In this document: one piece after another, positions 18,996-28,077 of the stretch
Numbering within the stretch: the first letter of the stretch is position 1
How the letters are laid out: the number at the start of each line of letters is the position of its first letter
From: Olsenella_K sp050953285
GTDB lineage: Bacteria > Actinomycetota > Coriobacteriia > Coriobacteriales > Atopobiaceae
Assembly: GCA_050953285.1 (NCBI GenBank)
Contig: JBMNMK010000003.1
Location: 59,125 to 123,124 of the forward strand
Direction: 5' to 3'
DNA length: 64,000 nucleotides
Notes under the pieces: generated by a model
What the model saw: only the letters and a program-made list of their open reading frames with translations
What the model was told of the DNA's origin: nothing
Database searches by the model: none
Made by a program: the position numbers and the translations under genes

Positions 18996-19030
18996 AGCCG
19001 GGGGTACATGGAGTTACCTCCGGCTTTTTG
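18996..19030 (+). terminator. Rho-independent terminator after pepT
   Basis: Stem AGCCGGGGGTA / TACCTCCGGCT (one G-T pair) followed by TTTTTG. Confidence 0.85.
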
Positions 19031-19172
19031 CTGCTACGTGGGCTGCGCTGTGCCACGGCCACAGGCGGACTATTTACACCGTATACGAGATGATGGACGG
19101 GATAGTATGAAAGTGCACCTACAATAGACCTTACGCCAACAGCATACGATCATATGAAAGTGGGGTGAGTGC

Positions 19173-19700
19173 ATGGAGATGATACTGTTTATCATCATCA
19201 GCATCGCCCTTCCGCTCATCGCTGCTGTGATAGAACATTCAAGTGAGGCAGAGATGTCAGAGCGGCATCACAGACACCATGATACGTATGTTTTTCCCAG
19301 TGCTGCTTTGCGCTCTATTGTGGCATCCATGATATTTGCGTCTGCTGTGGGCTTCATCTTAAGCTGGCTTTGCTACCTTGGCGTCTTCAACGTCTCTTTG
19401 CTTATTGTCCCCGCGTTTATAAGTAGTTATCTGACTGTTTCATTTTGCCTGTGGGTAGCGCTTCGTCGCTATAGGGTGGTGACCTACGCTGACCATATGT
19501 TCATTGCGCCGCTTGTAGGCCCTACCGTAAAAGTGCTCTATCAAGACATCTCTTCTCTCAAATGGATGAGTGTGCTGAGAGGCCCATATAATGCGAGCCT
19601 GGAGGTATGGGTTGCTGGTCGCAGGGCCGCCATTATCTGGAGCAATGTGGATATAGATCAAATTTTGATGCGCATCGACCGCTACGATGTACTGGAGTAG
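19173..19700 (+). CDS. Small membrane protein of unknown function
   Basis: A 175-residue protein. It has a hydrophobic N-terminus (MEMILFIIISIALPLIAAVIE), a His-rich polar loop (residues 30-40), two further membrane helices (about 50-100), then a soluble tail (RYRVVTYADH ... VWVAGRRAAIIW) that could be a small beta-rich (PH-like) domain. GGGGTGAG precedes the ATG. The family is not recognised with certainty. Confidence 0.6.
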   Translation: MEMILFIIISIALPLIAAVIEHSSEAEMSERHHRHHDTYVFPSAALRSIVASMIFASAVGFILSWLCYLGVFNVSLLIVPAFISSYLTVSFCLWVALRRYRVVTYADHMFIAPLVGPTVKVLYQDISSLKWMSVLRGPYNASLEVWVAGRRAAIIWSNVDIDQILMRIDRYDVLE

Positions 19701-19904
19701 GTAGCGCGTGCGTCGTGCATGCTCTCGACGTGCGAGCTTGCGACGCTTCACGCAGGCCGCAACTTTACCGTGCGAGCTGCTGCGCGTCCGATTTTCTCGC
19801 CCAGCTATTTCTATCAATTTGGCTGATAATTGCTTGCCAGGGCGTCGGCGCAAGCTGTCCGTGAGACAGTAGAGGCACAAAATACCTGCGGAGAAAGGCA
19901 CTTT

Positions 19905-20753
19905 GTGGTTAAGCTTATCCTTTCGGACATGGACAACACGCTCATTCCCATCGGTCATGACAGGGTATCTGCGCGCACGCTGAGAGCAATTGACGCGGCG
20001 CGCGCCGCTGGCCTGCACTTTGCCCCCGCCACGGGCCGGGGACCGGTGGAGCTGGCTCCGTTTTTCCTCAACGATGAGAGTTACTACGCAACGGGCATTC
20101 TCTATAACGGCCAAAAAGTCTATGTAGATGGCCATCTCATTTACGAGAAACTCTACGCATTTGACGATCTCCAGCGCCTTGAGCGCATGGCGCTCTCCCT
20201 GCCTGACACTGTTATGTATTACTACCCCGACAATCCAGATGCCAGCAATCCTGCCTGGGCGGTGGGTGCCGATGATGCCACCGCTCAAGCGCATGGCAAG
20301 CGATATCGCTTTACGCCACACGTGGTGGCACATGCGCCAGAGGTTCCCTATATCAGCGCCGTTGTGGCAACAGGGGGTGGTGACGCTGCGGTGGATGCTA
20401 TTCGCGAGCGCATGGATCGTGAGGGGCTTCCGCTGGAGCTGGTGCAGACCTTCCCTGGCTGGTGCGATGTGCTGCCCAAAGGGGTGAGCAAGGCCTCTGG
20501 CCTCACGGTATTGTCAGATGCGCTGGGCGTAACGGACGAAGAAATCATCGTCTTTGGAGACGCGGAGAATGACCTGGCGCTGTTCTCGGCTGTGACAAAT
20601 TCCGTGGCGGTGGCCAACGCCACACCAGCTGCGCGCCGCGCCGCTCGCTGGCACATTGGTGCGTGCGCAGACGATGCAGTTGCAGCTGCAATGGAAGAGC
20701 TGGTTCACCAGGCGCGCACGGGTCAGCTCCCATCGTTTATGAGTTTGGGGTAG
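19905..20753 (+). CDS. HAD-superfamily phosphatase, Cof type (paralogue 1)
   Basis: A 282-residue hydrolase with DMDNT nucleophile motif at the N-terminus, a C2-type cap in the middle, and the GDAENDLALFSAV metal-binding motif near residue 215. A GTG start is chosen because GGAGAAAGG lies 6 nt before it; an upstream ATG in frame has no site. It is closely related to the gene at 21467 (shared RWHIGA.ADDAV end). Substrate probably a sugar phosphate; unknown. A GGGCGAGAA repeat copy lies upstream (19794). Confidence 0.85.
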   Translation: MVKLILSDMDNTLIPIGHDRVSARTLRAIDAARAAGLHFAPATGRGPVELAPFFLNDESYYATGILYNGQKVYVDGHLIYEKLYAFDDLQRLERMALSLPDTVMYYYPDNPDASNPAWAVGADDATAQAHGKRYRFTPHVVAHAPEVPYISAVVATGGGDAAVDAIRERMDREGLPLELVQTFPGWCDVLPKGVSKASGLTVLSDALGVTDEEIIVFGDAENDLALFSAVTNSVAVANATPAARRAARWHIGACADDAVAAAMEELVHQARTGQLPSFMSLG

Positions 20754-20803
20754 AGGGTTTTCTTGCCCGCCCGCGTTGTCGTTGGTGGCGGCGCCGATGT
20801 TGC

Positions 20804-21274
20804 CTAGGCTTCGTCGGCGGCCTTTAAGTGCTGCGTTGCCTCGATCTCCATGATCATGTCGACGCGACGCTGGTGGCGGCCGCCTTCAAACTCGGCGTTG
20901 AGCCACGCGTCGATGATGTCCTTGGCTGTCTCAATGCCCACCACGCGCTCGCCGAAGCAGATGACGTTGCAGTTATTGTGCGCGCGGCTCATGCGCGCGG
21001 AGTAGGGCTCGGAACATGCGGCGGCTCGGATGCCGTGGAGCTTGTTGCATGCCAGAGAGATGCCAACTCCCGTCCCGCAAATGGCAATGCCGCCATCTGC
21101 CTTGCCTTCTTGCACTAACTTTGCCACTTTGTAGCCACTGACGGGGTAGTCCATGCTCTCGTGGCCGTCGGTGCCTACGTTGATCACGGTGTAGCCCTTG
21201 TCCTCAAGGTATTTTACCAGCTCAAACTTCATATCCGTGGCGGCATGATCATTGCCTATGGCAATGGTTTTCAT
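20804..21274 (-). CDS. rpiB: Ribose-5-phosphate isomerase B
   Basis: Interconverts ribose 5-phosphate and ribulose 5-phosphate (non-oxidative pentose phosphate pathway). It has 156 residues, the normal size. GNDHAATD begins the fold; the catalytic Cys is in CGTGVGISLACNK; SRAHNNCNV is the substrate loop. The start MKTIAIG follows AAGGAGACAAC, and a longer frame is not supported. It lies between two plus-strand HAD phosphatase paralogues. Confidence 0.94.
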   Translation of the reverse strand: MKTIAIGNDHAATDMKFELVKYLEDKGYTVINVGTDGHESMDYPVSGYKVAKLVQEGKADGGIAICGTGVGISLACNKLHGIRAAACSEPYSARMSRAHNNCNVICFGERVVGIETAKDIIDAWLNAEFEGGRHQRRVDMIMEIEATQHLKAADEA

Positions 21275-21466
21275 AGTTGTCTCCTTACCGCAGCGGTGCT
21301 GCGAACATGGCCCTACGTGTTCATAGGCACCTGATCTCGTGCGCATTCCATGATACGCACTTGCACGCAGCTTGGCTCACCTAAACTGGAAACGTAAAAA
21401 ATCGCCGCTCGCATGCGGTTCGCACGCGGCGGCACGGCCGCACGGCACACGCACGAAGGAATCTGG

Positions 21467-22345
21467 ATGATAAAGCTCGCACTCACCGATATCGACGACA
21501 CACTGATCTCGTACGGCAGGCCTTGTGCCTCGCGCCATGCTCTCGACGCTATCGCTGCCATGTATGCGGCAGGGCTTCGGGTTGGCCCTGCTTCGGGCAG
21601 GGTGCCGTGGGATTTGGACCGACTCTTCGACGGAGATAGAGAGGCCTATAAGACGGCTACACTCATCAACGGCCAGCTGGGATACATTGACGGCAAGCTG
21701 GCGTGGGAGATTGCCCTGCCGTCAGAGGAGCTTGCGCGGATAGGTGCGCTCCTTGGTGCGTATAAGGGTGCCTGCCTCATGATTGACGACTACGGCGACC
21801 GATTTGCCGTTGGCATTACAGCTGCAGAGATCCAGGAGTTCCACGGCCGGTTTGACCGCATTGGTTCGGTCAAAAAAGAGGTGCCCAACAAGAAGATCAT
21901 CAAGGCCAATGTGCATGTAGCAAGCATGGATATGCTCGACGACGTGCGCAACCTTTTGGCAAGCTCCACCGACGCCTTCGATTTTGTCTACCCCAATCCG
22001 CACGCGCCGCTCATCGACATCTTGCCGCACGGCTGGGGCAAGCACCGTGGTGTGGAGCGTCTGCGTCAAGAGCTGGGCGTGGCGCCCGACGAGTTGGTGG
22101 CTTTTGGCGACGCGGAAAACGACCTGTCGGTTCTGCGCAGCGTCTACCATAGCGTGAGCGTGGCAAACGCAGCCCCGGAGGTCGCGCGCGTATGCCGCTG
22201 GCACATTGGCGCCTCCGCCGATGATGCCGTGGCCGACGCCCTCTTCGACATTGCTCGCGCAGCAGCAACGCAGGCTATGCCTGCGTTTATGGGCGAGAAG
22301 AACCTCAATCCCGACGCGGTGTACGAACCGCTGGCACGCGCGTGA
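21467..22345 (+). CDS. HAD-superfamily phosphatase, Cof type (paralogue 2)
   Basis: A 292-residue protein with DIDDT near the N-terminus and GDAENDLSVLRSV near residue 225. The MIKLALTD start is preceded by GAAGGA. Similarity to the gene at 19905 is highest at the C-terminus (SVANA.P....RWHIGASADDAV). The C-terminal FMGEKNL is encoded by a copy of the GGGCGAGAAGAACC repeat (22291). Confidence 0.85.
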   Translation: MIKLALTDIDDTLISYGRPCASRHALDAIAAMYAAGLRVGPASGRVPWDLDRLFDGDREAYKTATLINGQLGYIDGKLAWEIALPSEELARIGALLGAYKGACLMIDDYGDRFAVGITAAEIQEFHGRFDRIGSVKKEVPNKKIIKANVHVASMDMLDDVRNLLASSTDAFDFVYPNPHAPLIDILPHGWGKHRGVERLRQELGVAPDELVAFGDAENDLSVLRSVYHSVSVANAAPEVARVCRWHIGASADDAVADALFDIARAAATQAMPAFMGEKNLNPDAVYEPLARA

Positions 22346-22382
22346 TACACCGTTGCAGCGTTGTGCGCACTAGAGGCGCGTC

Positions 22383-23732
22383 TTAGCGGTTCTGGCGCCG
22401 CGGATGCTGTGAACTGCGCCGATCGTGGGTGCTGCTCTCCTGCGCGATGGCCGCTGAGCGCTTTCTTTCCAGAGAGCGCATGCGCTCTTGGCTGTTCTTG
22501 TGTGAGTGTGGAGTTTGAGAGAGACCGTGCACCACACCATAGCCAGCTCTAAATATGCCTTTACCTGCGGATTGTGCGCTGCCTTTTACCTTGCGCGCCC
22601 CGTCTTCTACCACATGACCCATGCGCAAGAGGTCGTCTGCAGTAAAGTTTGTCCACCTCTTGAGGACATGCTTGCTTCTTGCGGCGCTGGCCGTGGGGTT
22701 GGTGTTTTCTTGCACAATCCTAGCAGAGCTCCGGCGGATTTCCTCTGCAGGCGCTGGTGCGTGTGCTGCATCCAGCACGTCAGTAGTCGCTGGTGCGTTG
22801 CCGGCTGCCGCGTACGTAGTCATTGCACGCGCAGCCGCGTGCGAATCCGCAGGTACATGCCCTGCGCTCTCGTGGGAGCTCGTCGCGGATACCGAAGGCA
22901 TGGATACGGTGGCATCCAGGAGAACAGGGGTTTCTCGCCCAGCAGAGCTGCTGCCGTAGCTGCTGCCGAAGCCGCTGCCGCCGGCGCTGCCGAAGCCGCT
23001 GCCGTAGCCGCTGCCGAAGCCGCTGCCGCCGGCGCTGCTGGATTCTTGGCCCTTGAGCTGAGCTCGTGGGGAGACGCGCATGCGTTCGGCTGAGCGATGC
23101 CTGGTGTGGGCATCTGGGCCCACCAGAGAGCGGAACGCGTTGGCAATGCCTGCGCGTGGCGTGGTGCCGTCTTTTATGCCCGCTACCGCAGAGCCGTGCG
23201 CAAGGATCATGAGTGCCAGGAAAATCGCAGATAAAATGGTGTATTCAAAGCTGCCAAAGATGAGCATCAACGACGCGTATGAAACCGTGATGGCTATGGC
23301 GCCAATGCAGAGATAGCCCGAGGCAATGCTCATGACCAGGCCAACCAAGAGCGCGACAATCCCAAAGACGGGCGTCATGAGCACGATGGCCGCAGACGTG
23401 GTTGCCACACCCTTGCCACCTTTGAAGCCATGCCATGCAGGATAGTTATGACCCAGCGTGGCTCCTAAACCCGCCCAACCAATGGCCACGCCGCCAAGCG
23501 CGGGGAAGAGCGCCTGGGCTATGAGGGTGGCTACAATCACCTTGCCAATATCGCCCGTAAGTGTTGCCGCAGCAGCCTTATGTCCCAGCTCATGGCCTAT
23601 GTTTGCCATACCCGGGTTCCCGACGCCCAGCTCAAACGCGGATCGGTGCGCCACATGCCGTGAGACCAGGTCTGCCGTGAGAACGTTGCCCAGAACATAC
23701 CCTATGAGCAAACAGACGAGCCTCTCAAACAT
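22383..23732 (-). CDS. plsY: Glycerol-3-phosphate acyltransferase PlsY with a long C-terminal extension
   Basis: The first ~210 residues are a normal PlsY: multi-spanning membrane acyltransferase adding an acyl group from acyl-phosphate to glycerol 3-phosphate. The family blocks GNPGMANIGHELG, GHNYPAWHGFKGGKGVAT and HGSAVAGIKDGTTPR are visible. It then continues about 240 residues more (449 total, roughly twice the usual size): a Gly/Ser/Phe/Tyr repeat (GGSGFGSGYGSGFGS), an Ala/Ser/Thr/Pro-rich stretch and a basic, Arg/Lys/Gln/Ser-rich tail ending SSQHPRRQNR. The tail has no recognised domain. It starts 12 nt after the sucrase gene, so one operon is likely. Confidence 0.88.
   Translation of the reverse strand: MFERLVCLLIGYVLGNVLTADLVSRHVAHRSAFELGVGNPGMANIGHELGHKAAAATLTGDIGKVIVATLIAQALFPALGGVAIGWAGLGATLGHNYPAWHGFKGGKGVATTSAAIVLMTPVFGIVALLVGLVMSIASGYLCIGAIAITVSYASLMLIFGSFEYTILSAIFLALMILAHGSAVAGIKDGTTPRAGIANAFRSLVGPDAHTRHRSAERMRVSPRAQLKGQESSSAGGSGFGSGYGSGFGSAGGSGFGSSYGSSSAGRETPVLLDATVSMPSVSATSSHESAGHVPADSHAAARAMTTYAAAGNAPATTDVLDAAHAPAPAEEIRRSSARIVQENTNPTASAARSKHVLKRWTNFTADDLLRMGHVVEDGARKVKGSAQSAGKGIFRAGYGVVHGLSQTPHSHKNSQERMRSLERKRSAAIAQESSTHDRRSSQHPRRQNR
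22957..23040. repeat. In-frame short repeat in the plsY tail
   Basis: Degenerate 9/18-bp repeat of CTGCCGAAGC/CGCTGCCG words coding for Gly-Ser-Gly-(Phe/Tyr)-Gly-Ser on the minus strand. The period keeps frame, so length may vary between strains. Confidence 0.75.
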
Positions 23733-23744
23733 GCGTGTCCTTTC

Positions 23745-25181
23745 CTACAAGGCGCAGAGTTCCTCCATCCCGTTGTGCATGGGGTAGGCAACAAGGGAAG
23801 CGGCCTCAATGTTGGTCGAGATGGTGAGTGTGGTACTGCGTGGGAACCATCGAGTAGAGAATACCTTTTCTCCGTGGTTTGCAAAAATTTCGATCGTCGA
23901 GGTGTCCACCAGAACCCGTAAGCTCGTGAGCGTGTTTTCGCTCAGGGGGCACGAACGCTTGGTGCGGCCCGCGCCGGTGGTGGCATCTTCTGCAAAGCGC
24001 AGGTCTGCGCGATAATTGCCAAAGGAGAATGAAACATCATCGTTTAAGGTGATGGACGCAGCGCGCGATGTGATGTTCTCTATCACGATATCCGCTCGTG
24101 GGGAGTCGAGCTCGGTCTTGCCTGAGATGATGGCGCCCTCATTCTCGCGCAGGACGACAGGTTCTCCTCGAAGCATCTCCAGCTCACGAATGGGCCACTG
24201 CTCAATGTAGTCGTTGCCGTTCTCGTTGGTGCGCAAGGCGAGCTCACGCGGGACGCTCAAGCAGCCACTCCACGTGCCGTGCCAGTCAGGGTCTTGCGGG
24301 GTAGAGCCGTAAGCAGCGCCTGGTACGCCCAGCCAAGCAATCATGATGGTGCGGCCGGACTCGTCGACAAAGGTTTGTGGGGTATAGAAGTCGAAGCCGT
24401 GATCCCATTCCGTGAAGGTTGCCTCATCAAAGATGTCAGCATCTGGCAAGGTATTGGCAAGCCAGACGTAGCCCGACTCAAAGTTGTTGGCAAAACGCAG
24501 GCGATCGTGGCTCAAGCCTTGCGGGCAGAATGAAAGGAAGCTGCGACCGTTAAGCCTTAGGTGGTTGGGCGCTTCCCACATGTAGCCAAACGGTTCGTCT
24601 GAGCGCAGGGTCTTGGAAAACTCCCAGCTCAGGCCATCGGGCGAGGTATAGAGCAGCGCCAGGCCTTGATCGTTGAGGTCGCGGGCGCCCAGCACCATGT
24701 GGTAGATACCGTCTGCCTTCCAGACCTTGGGATCTCTCACAATCCTAGAGCAGCACGCGGGATAGTCAGCATTGCGCAGCACAATGGTCTTGTTGGAGAA
24801 GGTGAAGCCGTCTTGTGATGTGGTGAGAATCACGTTTGATTGGCGGCCTTCTACAATGCCATCGTGCAGGCCAGGTTCCTCTACGTTGCCGGTGTAGTAG
24901 ATCCACAGTTCATTATCTTTTACCAGGGCAGACCCAGTAAAAGCGCCCGACGCATCATAGGCGCTATCCGCATAGATGGCAGGACCTTGATCTTTCCAGT
25001 GAACCAAGTCTTCGCTGGTGGCGTGGCCCCAGACTTTGGGCTGCTTAGAGGTGGGCCAGCCGGTGTTGAGCTGGTAAAAGACATGGTAAATACCATGGAA
25101 CTGGCAGAGCCCATTGGGGTCATTCAGTCTGCCTGTGCATGGTGTAATGTGAAAACCGCAACGCCAGTCGTGCTCAGCCAT
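23745..25181 (-). CDS. Sucrose-6-phosphate hydrolase / beta-fructosidase (GH32)
   Basis: A 478-residue glycoside hydrolase family 32 enzyme cleaving sucrose, sucrose 6-phosphate or short fructans. The catalytic nucleophile lies in RLNDPNG near residue 20, the transition-state stabiliser in IVRDPKVW, and the acid/base Glu in YMWEAPN. The C-terminal beta-sandwich includes the VDTSTIEIFANHGEKVFSTR hallmark. No signal peptide, so cytoplasmic. The start follows GGGGGGATA. No PTS or permease gene is adjacent, which leaves the sugar source open. Confidence 0.92.
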   Translation of the reverse strand: MAEHDWRCGFHITPCTGRLNDPNGLCQFHGIYHVFYQLNTGWPTSKQPKVWGHATSEDLVHWKDQGPAIYADSAYDASGAFTGSALVKDNELWIYYTGNVEEPGLHDGIVEGRQSNVILTTSQDGFTFSNKTIVLRNADYPACCSRIVRDPKVWKADGIYHMVLGARDLNDQGLALLYTSPDGLSWEFSKTLRSDEPFGYMWEAPNHLRLNGRSFLSFCPQGLSHDRLRFANNFESGYVWLANTLPDADIFDEATFTEWDHGFDFYTPQTFVDESGRTIMIAWLGVPGAAYGSTPQDPDWHGTWSGCLSVPRELALRTNENGNDYIEQWPIRELEMLRGEPVVLRENEGAIISGKTELDSPRADIVIENITSRAASITLNDDVSFSFGNYRADLRFAEDATTGAGRTKRSCPLSENTLTSLRVLVDTSTIEIFANHGEKVFSTRWFPRSTTLTISTNIEAASLVAYPMHNGMEELCAL

Positions 25182-25651
25182 TATCCCCCCCAGTGCAAAC
25201 CAACTTTGAGCTACGCGCTGCGCTGTCCGAGCACTGCTGCCAAGAGGGTTTCTCTTGGGGGCTCTCCCAAGAGACTTCTCACGTGCAGAAATGCCGCAGA
25301 TGGAGCGCCAACGCGCAAAATGCCTAACACAAGGTATTTAACATGAGGTTTGGCGCACGGGTACCGCCTTGTCATAAATGAGCAGAAAAAACAAAGCTTA
25401 ACTGGGGTTTTGCTCGAGCTTGTAGCGATGGGCGTGGAGGCGCGTGCGTCTGGCGGGGGAAAGGTGGCGCTTTCTGGCCGGCTGCGTTGGTCTGGCTGCG
25501 TTGGTCTGGCTCGTTTCTGGGTAGATGTGTCGTTGGATGGCTCCGCGTTGCGTTTTAGACGCTTTTCCGCTCCTGCCGCAGCAGTCGCGGCCATTTTTGG
25601 GTAGGCTAGCCGTGTTTTGAGCACAAAACACACGGGAGGCCGTGCAAACGT
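25182..25651. other. Divergent intergenic region, sucrase / antiporter
   Basis: 470 bp with no supported gene. It holds the overlapping hairpins listed separately and a perfect tandem duplication GCTGCGTTGGTCTG x2 (25481-25508). ORFs across it are composition artefacts. Confidence 0.5.
25240..25274 (-). promoter_or_regulatory. Overlapping inverted repeats in the sucrase leader
   Basis: Three half sites in alternating orientation: CCAAGAG (25240-25246), CTCTTGG (25252-25258) and CCCAAGAGA (25266-25274). The first two can pair, or the second and third can pair, so the hairpins are mutually exclusive. About 60-90 bp before the GH32 start: operator cluster or attenuator. Confidence 0.5.
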
Positions 25652-27304
25652 ATGGAAAATGCTACAGATTTCATATCCCTGTTGGTGATGGTCACGCTGG
25701 CGTTCATCTGCCCCATTCTCGCAGATAGAATCCCTAAGCACATGGTTCCAGAAACGGTGTTTCTGCTCATCTTGGGCGCCGCCGCAGGACCTTACGGCTT
25801 CGGCTTCATCAGCACCAACGACGTAATTGGCTTTCTGGCAGAGCTGGGATGCGGCTTCCTCTTCCTCTTGGCCGGCCGAGAGATTGACCCCTCCATGCTT
25901 GCAGGTAAAGAGGGCAAACGCGGCCTCATTGCCTGGGGCATTTCGTTTGCTCTGGCAGTCGTTTTAACGGTAGGCATTGGCGGGTTTGCATTTGGCACCA
26001 ACACCAGCTGGGCCATCTCTATCATGCTGGCGACGACCGCAATCGGCACGCTCATGCCCATCCTTGCCGAACGCGAGCTCATGGGCACCCCGGTGGGAAA
26101 CGCAGTCATATCCTATGGCACCTGGGGAGAAATCTGCCCCATCCTTGCCATTGTCTTGCTGCTTTCTGCTCGAGCACCGTGGCAAAGCGTCGCTATTCTC
26201 GAGGTACTGGTACTGCTCTGCGTCTTCATTGCCGCCCGAGGTGTTAAAGCCAGGCAACGCGGCTCAAAGATCTACCAGTTCATGGTGAAAAAGGCCAACA
26301 GCACCGCGCAGACCATGGTGAGGCTGACCATGTTTGTGCTGATCTTGCTGGTCACGGTATCTGCAGTCTTCGACGTAGACATCGTCTTGGGCGCGTTTGC
26401 CGCCGGCTTTGTACTGAGCTACCTGGTGCCCAAGGACGACCACGCCTTCGAGCAGAAGCTCAACGCAATGGGCTACGGCTTTTTCATCCCCGTGTTCTTC
26501 ATCTATTCCGGTACCAAGGTGGACGTGAGCTCGGTGGCGGCCGACCCCGCCCTGCTGGTGGGCTTCATAGCGGCGCTTTTGCTCGTGCGATCCGTGCCCG
26601 TCTACGTGATGGCGCGCCTGGACAAGAAGAACCCGCATCGCCTCTCAAGCCACGCAAGCGCCTCGGTGGCGGTCTATTGTGCAACAGCGCTGCCGCTCAT
26701 AGTGGCTGTGACCAACATTGCCGTAAGCTCTGGCACCATGTCGCAGCGAGTAGCGTCAGTGCTGGTAGCAGCAGGTGCGGTGACCGTCTTCCTCATGCCA
26801 CTGTTAGGTCAAGTGGCCGTGCGAGCAGCAGGTGCCTCAGAGATCAAAGTTGCTTCGCTGGGCGAGAAACCCTTGACGCCAGATGCTACTGTGGCACCCA
26901 GCCAGCCCGTGGCGGAATCCGTGCCAAACTCGAAGTACCCCAGCACCAGCGCAGCGCCCGCCGCAGCGCCTGCAGCCAGCGGCGCAGTAAATACTGCGGC
27001 GCCTGCAGCCAGCTCTTCCTCAAGGACGGAGTCAGAGCTTGCCGCACTCTGGCACAGAACGCGCCAGGAGCTTGCCGGCTCAACCCGCGGTGATCATGGT
27101 AAGCTCCATGAGCGCTATGCCACACACATTGCATTGAGGCTCCATGTTGAAGGCATGATGGAAGCGGGGGCTACATCAGAAGAAATAGCGCGTTACCTGG
27201 CCAAAGAGCTCAACTTTGCAGACGATGAGGTGCGCGTGAAAGCAGCCGAGCGCCGCATTGCTCATCTGCAGCATCTCCACCATGAGGAGCGCCATCATAC
27301 CTAA
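25652..27304 (+). CDS. Cation:proton antiporter, CPA2 type
   Basis: A 550-residue protein with about 12 membrane helices over residues 5-400, resembling Na+/H+ or K+/H+ exchangers of the CPA2/KefB fold (ELGCGFLFLLAGREIDP, ATTAIGTLMPILAE, GAFAAGFVLSYLVP). A Pro/Ala/Ser-rich linker (about 415-465) joins a charged, helical cytoplasmic tail rich in His at the end. The tail is not a recognisable TrkA-N domain. The GGGAGG site is a rather long 12 nt from the ATG. One GGGCGAGAA copy is coded as LGEKP at 26860. Confidence 0.82.
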   Translation: MENATDFISLLVMVTLAFICPILADRIPKHMVPETVFLLILGAAAGPYGFGFISTNDVIGFLAELGCGFLFLLAGREIDPSMLAGKEGKRGLIAWGISFALAVVLTVGIGGFAFGTNTSWAISIMLATTAIGTLMPILAERELMGTPVGNAVISYGTWGEICPILAIVLLLSARAPWQSVAILEVLVLLCVFIAARGVKARQRGSKIYQFMVKKANSTAQTMVRLTMFVLILLVTVSAVFDVDIVLGAFAAGFVLSYLVPKDDHAFEQKLNAMGYGFFIPVFFIYSGTKVDVSSVAADPALLVGFIAALLLVRSVPVYVMARLDKKNPHRLSSHASASVAVYCATALPLIVAVTNIAVSSGTMSQRVASVLVAAGAVTVFLMPLLGQVAVRAAGASEIKVASLGEKPLTPDATVAPSQPVAESVPNSKYPSTSAAPAAAPAASGAVNTAAPAASSSSRTESELAALWHRTRQELAGSTRGDHGKLHERYATHIALRLHVEGMMEAGATSEEIARYLAKELNFADDEVRVKAAERRIAHLQHLHHEERHHT

Positions 27305-27589
27305 GTGCCTGCCATATGTGTGGGGAGTCATTACTGAACATACCTTCATTCGTCCGTCAGCCAACGTGTCAGATTGTAAGTCCTTATCCTTTCGCAGCCG
27401 TAGGTCTCGTGCTTTGCGTAGGCTATCAACAGCTGGTGGTACGCATCGTTGGTAAATGGCGAGAAGGTAATCGCTTACCACCGCCTGCTGATTGCAGTCT
27501 AACGAGCGCGAGGGACATAGAATTCGACACAAGTAGTATGATTTCTGTACCGTATATGTGGCGCAGCGCGCCCCAAAGATGGGAGAGAT

Positions 27590-27964
27590 ATGGATCAGGA
27601 ATTGCTGGACTTCACCACCAAAAAAGTTGAAGCAATGCTGAGAGCGCCAATGGCTTCCAAGGACACAAAAGCTGCAGCTCAGGCATGGAAAGACGCCATC
27701 AGCGACGGTGAGGACGCGGAGACTGCAACCAATGCTTTGATGGATGCTATCTCCGAGAAGCAAACTACCATAGATGGTGTGATCGCATTTGCGCAGTCAG
27801 ACATGTGCAAGCAGATTTACGGCGAGAAAAAGGCCGCTAACATGCTGGCTCACGAGCGTGCGCGCAAGGAGGCAGGCGCCAAGTTCTGCGACTGTCTGGC
27901 ATGCAAGCCGTGCCACGAGCTTCTGGCAAAGTTTGGCCGCGAGGAGCCGGACGTCTACCTGTAA
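27590..27964 (+). CDS. Small cysteine-cluster protein of unknown function
   Basis: 124 residues, acidic and helical, ending in a clear metal-binding-like motif FCDCLACKPC (CxCxxCxxC). Similar small proteins in anaerobic Firmicutes and Actinobacteria are often annotated Hsp90-like, but there is no resemblance to true Hsp90. The GGGAGAGAT ribosome site and a strong downstream terminator support a real single-gene unit. Confidence 0.8.
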   Translation: MDQELLDFTTKKVEAMLRAPMASKDTKAAAQAWKDAISDGEDAETATNALMDAISEKQTTIDGVIAFAQSDMCKQIYGEKKAANMLAHERARKEAGAKFCDCLACKPCHELLAKFGREEPDVYL

Positions 27965-28009
27965 GCCTTGCCGCTGCATAAAGCGACGCTGGGCGATAAG
28001 TACGTGCTG

Positions 28010-28042
28010 CCGCGTTGGGTTTATCTCCCAGCGCGGTTTTCT
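28010..28042 (+). terminator. Rho-independent terminator
   Basis: CCGCGTTGGG / CCCAGCGCGG (one G-T pair) followed by TTTTCTT, 48 bp after the Cys-cluster gene. Confidence 0.85.
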
Positions 28043-28077
28043 TATGCGCAGCTTCTCGCGATCTTTGCGCGGCGGTC

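Noticed and set aside
22950..23060. Short regular repeats that resemble a small CRISPR or satellite array
   Set aside because: Period of 9/18 bp, no spacers, and in frame within the plsY tail as Gly-Ser repeats.
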